From assembly GCA_022225965.2 (NCBI GenBank), contig JAKJXP020000088.1, positions 1 through 64,000 of the forward strand: 64,000 nucleotides of DNA. Direction: 5' to 3'. A program made the position numbers and the translations under genes. Numbering within the stretch: position 1 is the first letter of the stretch; every line of letters begins with the position of its first letter. Below the pieces are notes generated by a model that worked only from the letters and a program-made list of their open reading frames with translations, ran no database searches and had not been told where the DNA came from. The stretch comes from Diatrype stigma (Eukaryota; Ascomycota; Sordariomycetes; Xylariales; Diatrypaceae). Of the stretch, positions 27,101-39,100 are shown in pieces.

Positions 27101-28564
27101 TTGGCCAAATCAACAGATATGCACTAACCAGGAAGTTCCCAAACTGACAAGAACCCTGAAGGATATCAAAATTACCTACCTAGGTATACAGCTACATACC
27201 GATGTACATACCTACAGGCATCCAAGCTACCTAGGTACTTAGTACATACCTCTCACAAAATTTATTTCACCTTCGTTCTACTGCCTGCATCAAGACCCCA
27301 ATGCTGTTATATTATATACATAACTCTTCAGTGACTGGAATTAACTAAATAACAATTGCCATGTCCATGTTCGTGTCTTCAAATCTCTGAAATCTCTGAT
27401 CAAATCACCAGGTCTTCAATCTTCAAATCCCGGGAATCCAGCCCAGCCTGCACGTTACATTGCCCAGACTCAAGGTAAGTTTTGGCTGTTGTTACCTGAT
27501 GTAACCCGATTTCGTACCTGCTGCATCCATCTCTCTCTCTGTCTTACAGGCTACGGCAACTTTCTCTGGCCTAGACCTGGCAGACCTGGCAGACCTGGGT
27601 AGATCTGACGAGTGAGATGGTACGAGCAAACCATCGGTGCAGGCAACTAATAACGAGCTTTGTGAGGGTACGATAAGCTAAACGACTCTGCAGGTTCGAC
27701 TTAAAACATAATTTTAATCCCTTCGGTGCTCCTGCGAACGGAAAGGTGTCATTAGGAAGATATACATACATACATACACATACACATACATGCTTGCATG
27801 CATATTCACCAAGTACTTACTTACTCAGGGAGCATTCACATTCACACACCCATTACCTGCCTACCTCTACTTACATAACTTGATACCTCCTGCACACGGA
27901 TTACGCACGTCGTCTCTACCGATCTCCTAGTTACAACTATCTGCCCGGTACCACTGGTCTGCTCTCCTTGTGAATTGGCCTTTCTGACGGGGAAGAGAAG
28001 AGGAGGAGAGAAAGAGAGAAGGGGAAGGAACAGCCAGAGTGTGTCGTCACGCAGCGTCGAGCTCAAGACAAGACATTTTCCCTATCTTGTCTCTCAGCGT
28101 CTCATCGGCCACCGCAACGCAACGGAACACCTTTGTTTCTTTTTATTCCCCGGTGCTCTGATTTGCCGTCGCATGCTCTGTGGCTAGTCGGCAACGGCAC
28201 GACTCCTGCATTTTATCAACCCCATCTGCGCGCGCGCCCCCCATCCCTTCCAAGTCATTACCCTATCGTCGCGAAACTGGCGTCCACACACCCCAATCCG
28301 GATTCCGCCTCCTCTTCTTTTAGCACTACTCCAGCACAATCACACCATCGAAGGCGATCCTCTGCTTCTGATTTGGGGGTCACAAGCGTCCCAAGCGCGG
28401 GCCAACGCCCCTCTCGCTTGAATCTGGGGTCGCGACCCCATTACGCCCAGCCCTTCCTCAGTCCCATCCCTGGTATGTCGATATAGCTTCCACCCTCGCG
28501 CCACCCTCCACTTTGGCCAACTGCGGCTGATCGTATTTCTACTCCAGGTACTCCCAACTCGGCT
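23923..28564. other. Long intergenic region (divergent promoters)
   Basis: This 4.6-kb region separates the giant gene from the mannosyltransferase gene. I see no gene. It is locally AT-rich, carries scattered TACCTAGGTA palindromes (24468, 27177, 27228), and becomes pyrimidine-rich after about 27900, as expected for a fungal promoter and leader. A GTAAGT...TTACAG pair at about 27475-27550 could be a leader intron, with weak support. An in-frame upstream exon for the downstream gene may lie at 28133-28472 (see that gene). Confidence 0.6.
24163..24206. repeat. (CTGG)n microsatellite
   Basis: Tandem CTGG units run about 250 nt upstream of the giant gene's start codon, degenerating to CAGG at the right end. 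Confidence 0.9.
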
Positions 28565-30074
28565 ATGTCGTTAAGTCGGAGTCCTTCTCCCGTGCCCGGC
28601 GGTGGTTGGTCTTCGCCGGGGTTGAACCTTAACCCGAGTGGCCGGTCCAGCCCCGCGAAGGCGTCGTTTTCCGGCCCCAACAATGGCAACGTCACATGGG
28701 AATCCGCGAGGCTCAAGACCCAGGGCGTCGCTGGCTATCCCTCCTTCTCGACACAGAACCAGGGTTTCTTCACCCGCCATATGCGCCGGATATCACGCAG
28801 TCTACCAACCTTCAACACGGACGTGCCGGGAAAATACGCAGAGAAGGAGAAGCTAGGACGGGGCCGGTGGAACATTCCGATACTCGGCCGAATAGGAAGA
28901 ACGCTAGCGCGCACGAGCAGAAAGGCCAGAATACGAGCCCTCATAGTCGCGGTATTATTGTTGTGCTATACGCTATTCTACGTCACTCGTGAGTCCCGCT
29001 TCTTTCCTGCAATACCTCTTGCCGAAGGACCACTAATGAGGAGATGCAGCGCTCTGCTACCACTATAGAAGATCCAGTTGGGGCGGTGGTGGAGAGAAGT
29101 TTGTTATCATTTTAGCAGCAAACATAGGGGGTGGCGTTATGGAATGGAAGGGGGCCCGCGAATGGGCGATTGAACGGGACAGTGTCCGGAATAAACGGAA
29201 GTACGTCGCAAGATGGGGTTACGATCTCGAAATCGTCGATATGAGCACGAAGAAGCGATACGCCCACGAATGGCGTGAGAGTTGGGAAAAGGTGGATAGC
29301 ATTAGGAATGCCTTCAGGAAATATCCCAAAGCCGAATGGTAAGTTGTCGCGAATCGCGAACGGACGAGGTCTCGCTTGGAAAGATGGCCGGGCTAACATC
29401 GCACAAGGGTCTGGTGGTTAGACCTCAACACGTACGTGATGGAGCCCTCCTACTCTCTCCAGCATCACATCTTCAACCACCTGGAGAAGAACATCTACCG
29501 CGACATCAACGAATATAATCCCCTCAACATTTCCCATCCCATGGAAGAGGTCTATCTGGATCCCGATTCGCGAAGTCCAGTCGGGGACGGGAAGACGGAC
29601 TCGGTGAACCTTATCTTTGCCCAGGACTGTTCCGGATTCAACCTCGGCTCGTTCTTCATGAGGCGAAGCGACTGGACCGACCAAATCCTGGATGTCTGGT
29701 GGGATCCCGTCATGTACGAGCAAAAGCATATGGACTGGGCACACAAGGAGCAAGATGCCTTGGAACAGCTATACAGGTCACAGGCATGGATTCGGGGCCA
29801 CACGGGGTTCATCCCCCAGAGACTCATCAACAGCTTCCCACAAGGAGCCTGCGCTGACAAGGGAGTCGACCCTCGCTTCCACTACAACCAGGAGGACAGG
29901 GACTTCGTAGTGAACATGGCCGGTTGCGAGTGGGGTCGAGACTGTTGGGGAGAGATGTACAATTTCCGCGAGCTCAGCTACCATCTGAACAGAAACCCCT
30001 GGGAGCGGTTCAAGGAAGATCTAGTCGCAGTCCTCTGGTACAAGATCACGGGGCATAAGATCAACTTGAAATAA
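28565..30074 (+). CDS. MNN10: Alpha-1,6-mannosyltransferase, Mnn10 type (GT34)
   Basis: Three exons, 28565-28988, 29050-29338 and 29408-30074, give 459 residues. Introns are 61 and 69 nt; the second has a GCTAAC branch point. A Ser/Pro-rich cytoplasmic tail is followed by a single membrane segment at about residues 122-141 (ALIVAVLLLCYTLFYVT), a type II Golgi topology. The luminal domain shows GT34 landmarks: the IGGGVMEWKGAREWAIERD block, KRYAHEWRESWEKVD, and WWLDLNTYVMEPS, whose DLN replaces a DxD-like metal site. From family knowledge, Mnn10 is a subunit of the Golgi M-Pol II complex that extends the alpha-1,6-mannan backbone of cell-wall glycoproteins. The upstream open frame 28133-28472 can splice (GTATGT donor at 28473, CTCCAG acceptor at 28547) in frame into this ATG, so a longer N-terminus is possible. 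A Mnn11-like paralogue is the alternative. Confidence 0.87.
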
Positions 30075-30967
30075 GAGATCATGGCACTCGGGACGGGCTC
30101 CTTTCGATAATTACATTCTACAACGAGATCGATTCTTGGACTAGAGGACCTTTTGGGTTTCTCATTTATACATCGCACCGCTCCCCGATACATTTCTCAG
30201 CAGATATTCTCAACCATGATTATTGACAACCCTTGTGGCGGGGCCATTGTACGGTACACATTCGGGATTCGGAGATGATAATGGTGTAATGCAGGGCTTC
30301 CTTTCAAGGGGTTGGTCGGTTTTACATCCTGTACGATTTTTATTTGTCAGCACTTCGACTCTACGTCGTTGCGCACCATCGTGCATCGTCACCTGCGAAC
30401 ACACGCTCTCGGCGGGGAGGGGGGCGGGCTAGGCTTTATTAGGGATGAGAAATGGAATAGGAAAAGGGTATTAATGGTTCATGTCATGTCGACGTTATGT
30501 ACAGATACGTACTCTCTAGATCTCTAGATCTTCCATGTTACACGACAGGAATCCAACGATCGTGCAACTCTGCTAGCTGTTTCGTGTTTCTTCGACCAAG
30601 ATTAAGGGGGCCACTGCCTATCTACCTGGCTGGCCCATCCGGATTCCCAGTCGGCAATGTGCGTCCGCTAGAATCGCTACCTACCTTACTACTTAGGTAC
30701 CTACCTACCCATCACCAGTGCCCCTCCACCAGGTTTGTTGCCGTATGACGAGATATGCAAAGTCTGAACAGCGAGGTCGTTCCATCTTTGGTCACGCATC
30801 GGCGGTTCGTGATACTAAGCTGACGACAGATCGGCACTATTCGAGACAGCAGAGCAGACAGACCCAGTTGCTCGAGCCGACACAGTAAGTCCACGTTCGT
30901 ATTTTTTTTATTTGGGGACCGCCAACGCCAATGGACAGACAGGCGGCTTCTTTCGAGCGTATGGAAC

Positions 30968-30991
30968 GACACACACACACACACACACACA
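30968..30991. repeat. (AC)n microsatellite
   Basis: About a dozen uninterrupted AC dinucleotides in intergenic DNA. Confidence 0.9.
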
Positions 30992-33123
30992 GTGACAGTG
31001 CATGACCGACGCGGGTTCATGTCGAGTTGATCTGGATCTGCTATAGTCGCCCTGTCCTGTCTTACCCAGTCAGCATCCTGTGCTGTTGTTGACAGGTGGC
31101 ATCTCATAGTCGTCACTCTCATTCCTCAACTCGAGGCCGTCGCAAAAAAACCAATCCGTTTGGGCTTTTGGGCAGGCAGCCGAACGTTGATGGAGAAAAA
31201 CTTGGTTTTGTCAGAATGGTGGTGGAATGTTTTTTCTTCTCTTCGGGGAAAGAGCGCTACCGTTTCCCCTGAGGATTTATGTATGCAGGCTTCGATGGTT
31301 TATCTGCGGCATGAGAAGAGCTCTCATACCTAGCTACCTACCTAGGTAGGTAGCCCAATTGCATATGTAGGTAGCTAAGAAATGGGAGTGGCTAAGTAAT
31401 AAAAGTAACCAAGTTCATCCATCCATCTATTCATCCATCCATTTATTTCCCCTGATTGTTTCGTTTCGTTTCGTATTGTGCGATAATTTAGACAAGGTAC
31501 CTAGTATCCCGTTTCGACATCTGCACCGTCACATGGAACGCCGTTTCAAGTCGCGATGCACCAGAGCCAATCGCCTTGTGCCCACCGCCTCCGTCTGGAG
31601 TAGCCAGGCGACTAAAACAACTCAAAACGTTTATAGATTCCCTGGCAGCCTGGCAGCCTGGGTAGGCAAGTAAGGTACTTACTTACTTGGGTAATAACAT
31701 AGTCAACTCAGCTAGTCGTGGCGGCAAACGGTCCCGGTCGCGGGTCGATTCGATCTGATCTGCTGAATCTAGCCTAATCTTTATCTTCCTCAGTGCTTAA
31801 ATACCGAGAGTCTCCCTTTCGGGATGGCTGCACCGCATTCATTGGCTCCGGCTTCCCTGTCAAGCCCTGTCAAGCGGAAACTTTGAAAGCGCGGTGGCGT
31901 TCTCTGCTTCGAAACGAAGGCTCAAGCTTTCCAAGGTCCACGGGTTCTTCTATTCCACCAACCCGAAGCTGTGTACTTATGTACATACCTAGCAGCTCTA
32001 GGTAGTTGGGTTCCGGCCCGTCGGTCGACCTCATCCTATCCCTTGCCCAGCGTCTACTTATCTGCTACCATCCTACATAGCATAGGGTGCAGTCCTGGGC
32101 GGTTCAGATCGCCAGCATCCGGCCAAGTCTTGTCGCATTGCTGGCCTGCGATGGATGCGCCTGTTTGCCGCCGCTCGTGGGCCAAGGCAGGGCTGGGAAG
32201 AGCCCGGGGTAGCTAGGCGACCTGGCTGTTTCCAAGCTGTTTGGTCATCTCATCGATTGGATGAACCGCCCTTACTATACGTAGGTAATTGTTCAGTGTT
32301 GAGCCAGGGCTGATATTTACACCTCCCTGACCTCCTCCTTTGTCGACACCCGTTTATAGACTTGGCGTCTAGTGCCTAGACTCTTCAAAGCCTCAACCAG
32401 GTGGCCGGCAGTCTGGGCAGATATCAGGAGGTGCTTTCCCGTTCATCCCAGTCCTAAGCTTCACTTTGCACCCTCCTTTATCTACTCAAGTCGGGTAGGT
32501 ACCAGTAGCAGTTGCTTCCTCCATATCTCGGTCAACGGTGGAGTGTGGGCTTGTAGTCCTCGGGGAAGGTGATTCACATACACCTACATCGATCGTATCC
32601 TGCCTTAGTAGGGCAGTGACTCAACTGAGGCATCAAACACCAATACTTCCTACCTATCTTTGCCTACCTACCCATCGTGACCTGGTGTTTGCACATCCTC
32701 CACTCCTCTCACACATTCCACATGGTTCATTGTTCGAGCTCACCTATGCGGCCTGGATGGTACAATCGGTAGTAAACAACCCTTTTGTCCCTATATCCTT
32801 GTTCCATTGTGGCATCTCGTCCTGGCTTTGAGCTCCCTCTTGTTCAGTGTCCAGCAACAACAAGGAAGCCTTTCTTTAACACATTTCCAAACACTTTCAT
32901 TCAGCATCCAGACCTTCTTGACGATCATTTAAAGGGCCCAGGAGGTCCCCGTTTGCTCGCCTTTCCTTGATCTATCCAGACACACGTCGTCCAAGATACA
33001 AAGTCAAAGATCAGGCCAACGCTGGTTTTACTATCCGTCCAATCCTTTTTCTACGCGCTTAATCCACGATTACGCTGCGCATTCTCGAAAAATCCATTCG
33101 AAAACAAACCTCGAACAGTTTTC

Positions 33124-33131
33124 TATATATA
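33124..33131 (+). promoter_or_regulatory. TATA box of the GH16 gene
   Basis: TATATATA lies about 60 nt upstream of the GH16 start codon, a usual position for a TATA element in highly expressed secreted-enzyme genes of fungi. Assigned by sequence and position only. Confidence 0.55.
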
Positions 33132-33189
33132 CACTCCCTTTTTTTGGCTTCGCAAGATTCTCGATAAACGAAATATCGATAACAACAAC

Positions 33190-34182
33190 ATGACTTTCAT
33201 CAACTCGCTGAGACTGAGCGTCCTCGCCCTGGCGGCGACCGCGCAGGCAGCCTACACCATCCGCGACGCCTACAACAAGACCAACTTCTTCGACGGGTTC
33301 GAGTTCTTCAGCGGTCCGGATCCGACGCAGGGCTTCGTCAAGTACCAGACCGCCATAGAGGCCAACGCGGGATCGCTGGCCGGCTTCGCCAACGACGCCG
33401 TCTTCCTGGGCGTGGACTCGAAGGCGTCCAACCCGGCGGGGGGGCGCGCCTCCACGAGGGTCAACACCAAGAAGACGTACACCAAGGGCCTGTTCATCAG
33501 CGACATCGCCCACATGCCGTCGTCCACCTGCGGGGTGTGGGCGGCGTACTGGACCTTCGGCGACGGGTGGCCGAACAACGGGGAGATCGACATCGTCGAG
33601 GGCGTGAACCGGAACCAGTCGACCACCTACACCCTCCACACGGGGCCCGGCTGCAGCTTCCAGCCGCAGGGGGACTGCAACGCGCCGGGCGACGGCACCA
33701 AGGGCTGCTCCAACCCCGGCGACACGACGCAGCTGTACGGCGACGCCTTCAACCAGATCGGCGGCGGGGTCTACGCCACCGAGTGGACGAGCGACGCCAT
33801 CAAGATCTGGTTCTTCCCCCGCAACGGCGAGATGCCCGCCGACCTCCTGGCGGCCGAGAGCCCCGACCCGAGCACGTGGGGCAACCCCTCGGCCACTTTC
33901 TCGGGCGGCGCCGGCTGCGACATCGACCAGCACTTCAAGGAGCACCGGATCGTGTTCAACACGGCGCTCTGCGGCCAGTGGGCCGGCAAGGTCTTCGCCT
34001 CCGACGCGACCTGCGCCCAGAAGGCGGCCACCTGCGAGGAGTACGTCGGCGCCAACCCGCAGGCGTTCGAGGACGCCTACTGGCTGATCAACTCGGTGCG
34101 GGTGTACCAGCAGGACGGGCCGGCGAAGCGCGACGTTGATGACGATGCGGCGGCGGCTGTGCCGAGGCTGTTCAAGGCATAG
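33190..34182 (+). CDS. Secreted GH16 endo-beta-1,3(4)-glucanase
   Basis: Single exon, 330 residues. A signal peptide (hydrophobic core LSVLALAATAQA, cleavage near residue 20) precedes a GH16 catalytic domain. The signature GWPNNGEIDIVEGVN is intact, with Glu132 as the probable nucleophile, Asp134 as the helper and Glu137 as the acid/base. Other family landmarks are the GVWAAYWTFGDGWPN strand and the TYTLHTGPGC segment. Several Cys residues fit disulfides of a secreted enzyme. From family knowledge, such fungal proteins cleave laminarin or mixed-linkage beta-glucan, in wall remodelling or plant and algal polymer degradation; the exact substrate cannot be told. There is no C-terminal GPI-type hydrophobic tail; the chain ends in an acidic/Ala-rich stretch. 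Codons are strongly G/C-ending, unlike the AT-rich flanks. Confidence 0.95.
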   Translation: MTFINSLRLSVLALAATAQAAYTIRDAYNKTNFFDGFEFFSGPDPTQGFVKYQTAIEANAGSLAGFANDAVFLGVDSKASNPAGGRASTRVNTKKTYTKGLFISDIAHMPSSTCGVWAAYWTFGDGWPNNGEIDIVEGVNRNQSTTYTLHTGPGCSFQPQGDCNAPGDGTKGCSNPGDTTQLYGDAFNQIGGGVYATEWTSDAIKIWFFPRNGEMPADLLAAESPDPSTWGNPSATFSGGAGCDIDQHFKEHRIVFNTALCGQWAGKVFASDATCAQKAATCEEYVGANPQAFEDAYWLINSVRVYQQDGPAKRDVDDDAAAAVPRLFKA

Positions 34183-36179
34183 ATAGGTAGGGTGAGCCAA
34201 GTCACATGACTGTCTGAGTTGGGGGCGTACGGTTCCCGTTCCATGTAGGTAGCACACAAATATTGAACTCAAGCGAGGCGCTCTTGTGGAAAATGGATGG
34301 CTCTTTTTGAACAGCGGCTTTTTACATTCTCGTATATTCTCTTCTCTTGTGATTGCAGCGATTTTCGTGGGCTCTAAAATTTATAGCTGATACTCAGCGC
34401 TATATGGTTGACGTGGTCAACTTTGATTCTAGACGTGTTATCTTACACAGACGGGATCAAGCTACAGTAAGAATAACTGCATTCTTAGAGAAGTTCAGTG
34501 TGTGCCTTGATATCTATAACCATGTACCCCTTTCGCGCTCCCTATGTCGGATGTAGGTGTAAAACAAACATACGTGCCAGATGAGGCATTTGAGGCTACG
34601 GCTCAATGTCCTAATGTAAGCTGTAAATGATTCATCTGTCTTTGTCTTATAGACATTATGCAGGCTGTCAAGACTCCAATCTCCATTGTCTGGCTATTCG
34701 GGATCCCAGCAAAGAGCCTATCTGTATTTGTTGAGTCACTCTTAAGTATTCACCAATGCTTGTGCCTTTGTCTTGTAGAGGCTTGTTATCTCATGACCTG
34801 GGTAAGTGGCTTCTAAATACAGTATCCAGTAAAATGATACTGTGGTTTAGTTAAAGCAAACTGAGAGCGTACTATAATTAATTTCCATGGGCGTCAGCAT
34901 CAGCAGCTCTTTTCTGTCCTATAGAGCACAGATCTGGCGATCTAACACATAGCCTAGAAGCATCAAAGGACTTGCGCATAGGGGGTGGGGATACGGGAGT
35001 AGCTGACTAGGTACTATTCTGTAATATGTTATATCACTGCCTACATATACCAGGGACCTACACATGGCAAATATCTTCAGCCTGAAACAAGCTGGAATGT
35101 CTTCTTGATTACTCAAAACGTAGAGAAATCCCATGGCTATTCTTAGGCGACGGGTTTCTGGTTAGTCAATTTAGTTCACCATTGTTTCGATGCGGTAAAT
35201 CAAATCGAGGACTGGAAAAAGATCGTCGACCTAGACGACGCTGATGCAGACGACAAAGATGGCAGTGGCAATGTGGCGTGTTCAGCCGTAGGAGACGAGA
35301 TGAACGACGTCTATTACGACCATGATCTCGATGATCTGTGACCTGTTGGCTGCCGCCCTGCAAAGAGGATTCCCAGGGTGTCCGTTGCTTGTATCTTGTA
35401 TTCCGGGATCTTGGAAGGGAAAATGGGAAGAGCGGCGGGGGGGGGGTTTCATCTTCCTGTGTCTGAATGCTCACTTACCTTACGCTATATTGCGTTGGTA
35501 CACGTGGAGGAATAGATGCGTGGACGATGCGACTTATTGGGAACGACCCTGCGAAGGAGAAAATGACGAGAAAGAAGACAGAAATCTGACAGGTGCGACA
35601 TAATGCCCCTGAATTTACGACGATCTGATACACATGTTATACCTGGGTTGTGATTCCCACGCATAAACGCCTCTTTCTGAAGCATCTCACGTCGGAATCC
35701 CCATGTATTAAATACCAACCTCTGTTGGTTTACTGCAGCGGCTCAAGTGAAGAAGAGAGCCAACTAAGAGCCTCGCTCACTTGGCGACGACACCCTTACC
35801 ACCAGTTCTAGCTAGCTACCATATATGTAAGCGATTCAAAGGCAAATAGAGGAGGTATCATCATGAAGAAAAAGGAGACATGCGCCATCTTTAGCTATCT
35901 TCCGCCGACCCACCGGCAGATTCCTCCTTGTGTAGCTGTAAATCATGTATGCGATCCATCTCGGACCTTGTTACGCCTTATGCCCTCCATTCGACGCCGC
36001 CTTGCAAGCTGAAATGTAGCTCGCTGCCAAGCCAAATATTGTACACCTTCATTTAAATGTTCCCAGAAATTGTCCCCATCGATAAGAATATTTGCGTCGG
36101 CGGAGAAACGAACGCCAGCATGGGACCTGGTTCCTGATGCCAACCATGTCCCACAAGATGCGAATGCTTTGAAACGTCC
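34183..36179. other. Intergenic region with coding-like plus-strand patches
   Basis: No intact gene was found. Three plus-strand patches look weakly coding: 34353-34556 (67 codons, containing TVRITAFLEKFSVCLDIYNH), about 34560-34734, and 35147-35341, an ATG-less acidic frame (DLDDADADDKDG, ending HDLDDL) that opens after a CTTAG acceptor-like site. I could not join them into a sound model. They may be remnants of a decayed gene or chance frames. The rest is featureless apart from poly-G at about 35436-35444. Confidence 0.35.
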
Positions 36180-39100
36180 TCACACCCACTCGCCATTGCC
36201 AGCCAAGTCTGCTTCTATCCTTTCTATACTCTGTTGTTTTCGAGGCCTACCGCGAGGCCTCGGCTTAGAATTGGAGCGTGCGCGTTTCTTTCTACCTCCG
36301 GGCATGGTCACTGCCTTTCTCTTGCGACCACGTGAATCCTGAGCAGCTTCGTCATCGTCCTCAGCTTCCGGCGTTTGAGGATCGACTTCTACATCTAGCT
36401 CGTCCTCATCGTCAATCTTGACTTCGTTGTCAACGTTGAGTAACTCGACCACAGCTCTGCATTGCTCCATCATGAGCTCACGAGAGTCTAGCCCATGCAT
36501 GATCTTGTCGATATCATCCCAGAACTTATCTCCGGTGATGCCTTGAACTTTCACGGGTGCTTTGCTTAGGTCTTTGGCGACGCCTTTCGCTTTCGCTTCG
36601 CGCCGGTTGACACTCAGGTTATATAGGCGGCGGAGATACGTGCGTGCTTCCCAAAGTGCAAGAATAATCATAGCACCGGCTGTCAATTGCCGAAGGCGTC
36701 GAATGTCCACTTGGGGCTCTACGATGGCTGCAGGCTGCCCTTCTCCATCCGTCGGTTGTTGTGCTGTTGAAATGGGATCCATCCGCACTTGGAAGACCTC
36801 CGACTCGATAGCTTGTGCGATCCCGGAGCCTGTATTAGTGACAAGCTTCTCCATGGCCGTGACTATGGATGAGACCTCGCCAATGGTAACGTACTCGAAG
36901 AATGCAACGTTTTCCAGGAGAAACCGTGAAAACTCTACGTGAGAGGGTATTGTCTGATCTGCATCGAGCTTGGTGACGTCAAAGTCTACCAAGCCGACAA
37001 ACTTCTCTAAGAAGCGAATGCGATTTTTAGACTTGCTAATTTTGAGCACTTCGACAAGGAGATGTAGTTTCGCGCTAAAGGGATCTTCGGTGGCGCCTCG
37101 CACGTTATGCACGACATCCCGCTGGTATTGGAAAGCGGATTGCACAGCTTTCACATACTCCCTCTCCAGTACCGTCTCATGCTTCTCATGGAGTGCCCTG
37201 TGTTCATGGTACGCTAGCTCACTGATCCTAGAGATAGGACAGGTCTCCAAGGTAATCAGGGTGACGCCCGTCTCTTTCGGGTGTACCAAACCTTGACGGT
37301 TGATGGTACCAAGCACCTCCATGGCCAGGAAAGCGTGCTCATCTTGGGTGGCAAGAGCAATGCGAGTGATCTCCTTGAGGAACCTCTGTGTAGTAGCGCT
37401 AGCCACATCATCGAAGCTCGTGCTGCCCATGACTTTCAGGTCTTTCTTCACTTGCTCCTTACCTGCCGAGGCGGATGTTGCCGCCTGCTCTGAACGCCTT
37501 TCTTCTGCGAGGAGGAACTCCTTTAACGATCGAAGAATCATGGATTCCAATACAGGATTTCGCTCGTCGAATACTTGCTGAAAGGTCGTATATATATTAG
37601 CAGAAACGAAATTTCTCGGGTTAGACTGGCAAACAAGACCAACGGCATCGAGCGCTGGTCTCCTTACACCTTCTGGCTGGGATGGACTCGCGAATGGGAT
37701 GATGACATCGACCATGAGTTTGGAGACCGGTCCGCCTGGCCACTTCGGAAACGGTGTTTTAAAGAGCTCGACGTGACTATCCAGATCGCAATGTTTACCA
37801 GCCATACCGACAATCAATGAGTACCGATCAAACTGCCTGATCTTCGTCTCATCGAGAGGGCCCTTGGCTGCCATTGCCTTGATCTTCTGAATGCCAGCAA
37901 GACTGGAACAGGCGAGACGCGCAAGGTGTTCCGTCGTCTGAAGTAAACCACTAATGATCCACAGACAGGCAATTACATCGTCGAGGAGCGTCCTGGTGAT
38001 TTTGGAGACCGCAGGCATCAGGTCTTTCCTCACATCGGCAAGGAACTGAGTATGCACACTAGATACTTGAGGTAGCACGCGGCGGTAGATGACCACGACA
38101 GCCCTGGATACGGCCATGTCCTCACTTGTGCTGACACTAGCAATGTGCGGTTTCAACAGCCGAATCTGCTCAAAAGTGAACAGTTTGGGATCGGCTTTGG
38201 CAAAGATCATAAGAACCTGCAACGCATCCTTGCCAGCTGGGACAGCAGGATCATCCGATTCGACATTGTCTACCAGGTCGAACATACTCGCTACCAGTCT
38301 TGTGCAGACCTTGGCATTCGCGTCGGCGAATTTGGACTCCGGTGAAAGGATGGTCTGGAAGACCTTGTCCAAGATGGGAGCGGTATTCCCTTGCTTGACG
38401 GTCTGGACGATCAGAGCCACATGATCTGCGAGTGACTGCTTGAACGCCGTCGAGTCTTCTTCTCTGTAGAATGGGGAGATCCAGACTTCTTCAATCATCT
38501 GCCTAGCGAGTTCACGGACGCCTTCATCCGGATCCTGCATGCGATGGAGCAGCCCGTTGGCAATGACGCTTCGCACATCTTTGTTCTGGTTGCCGAGATA
38601 AATATCTCGGGCGAGCTTCATGGCCCGCTTCCTCACTCCGATACCCGAGTCAATGAATCTCTGGATCACGGTGGGAGTCATAGCTTGCTCCAGGCGGGGC
38701 CGCATACTGATGCATTTTCCAATAAGCCCAAGCGCGGAATCGCGTACTTGTGGGGAGGAATCGCTCGAACACTGGAGGATCAATTTGATGACGTTGCTAT
38801 CGCCATCGAGAATGGTAGGATCGGTCTCGAGGACTTGATTGACGCTCTTCAAGCTCCGGCTCCGCACCGTAGCCTGATCTGTCGTCATGGACCCCATGAG
38901 GATATTGAGGATGTGGTCAAAGGACGAGCAGAAGCCGGATCGGAGGAGGATGATCGAATGCGAAAGCTTGGCATGGATATGGGTAACAGACTTGAAACTG
39001 TATTCCCTAGACAGCCATTTCGAGTCATCTATCATGTTGCGCAAGCGATAGGCCGTCTTCCCATATTCCGAATCCCGTTCATACCCGCCCTCTTCGTCTG

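Larger units (their letters stand above)
30075..33189. other. Intergenic region
   Basis: Three kilobases with no convincing gene. Contents: short TACCTA/TAGGTA runs, a palindrome at 31339-31348, a CA microsatellite near 30970, and a pyrimidine-rich promoter zone after about 32880 leading into the GH16 gene. Confidence 0.65.

Noticed and set aside
27470..27552. Spliced non-coding RNA or leader intron
   Set aside because: Only a GTAAGT and a TTACAG are present; nothing else marks a transcript.
30712..31122. 136-codon minus-strand frame
   Set aside because: It spans the AC microsatellite (reading as alternating Val/Cys) and shows no domain.
33070..34272. Minus-strand frame of 400 codons over the GH16 gene, and 330- to 250-codon frames opposite the GH10 gene
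   Set aside because: The high GC of these genes removes stops on the opposite strand; the sense frames carry intact catalytic motifs.
35166..35474. 102-codon minus-strand frame
   Set aside because: Arg/His-rich shadow of the acidic plus-strand patch, with a Pro run from a poly-G tract.
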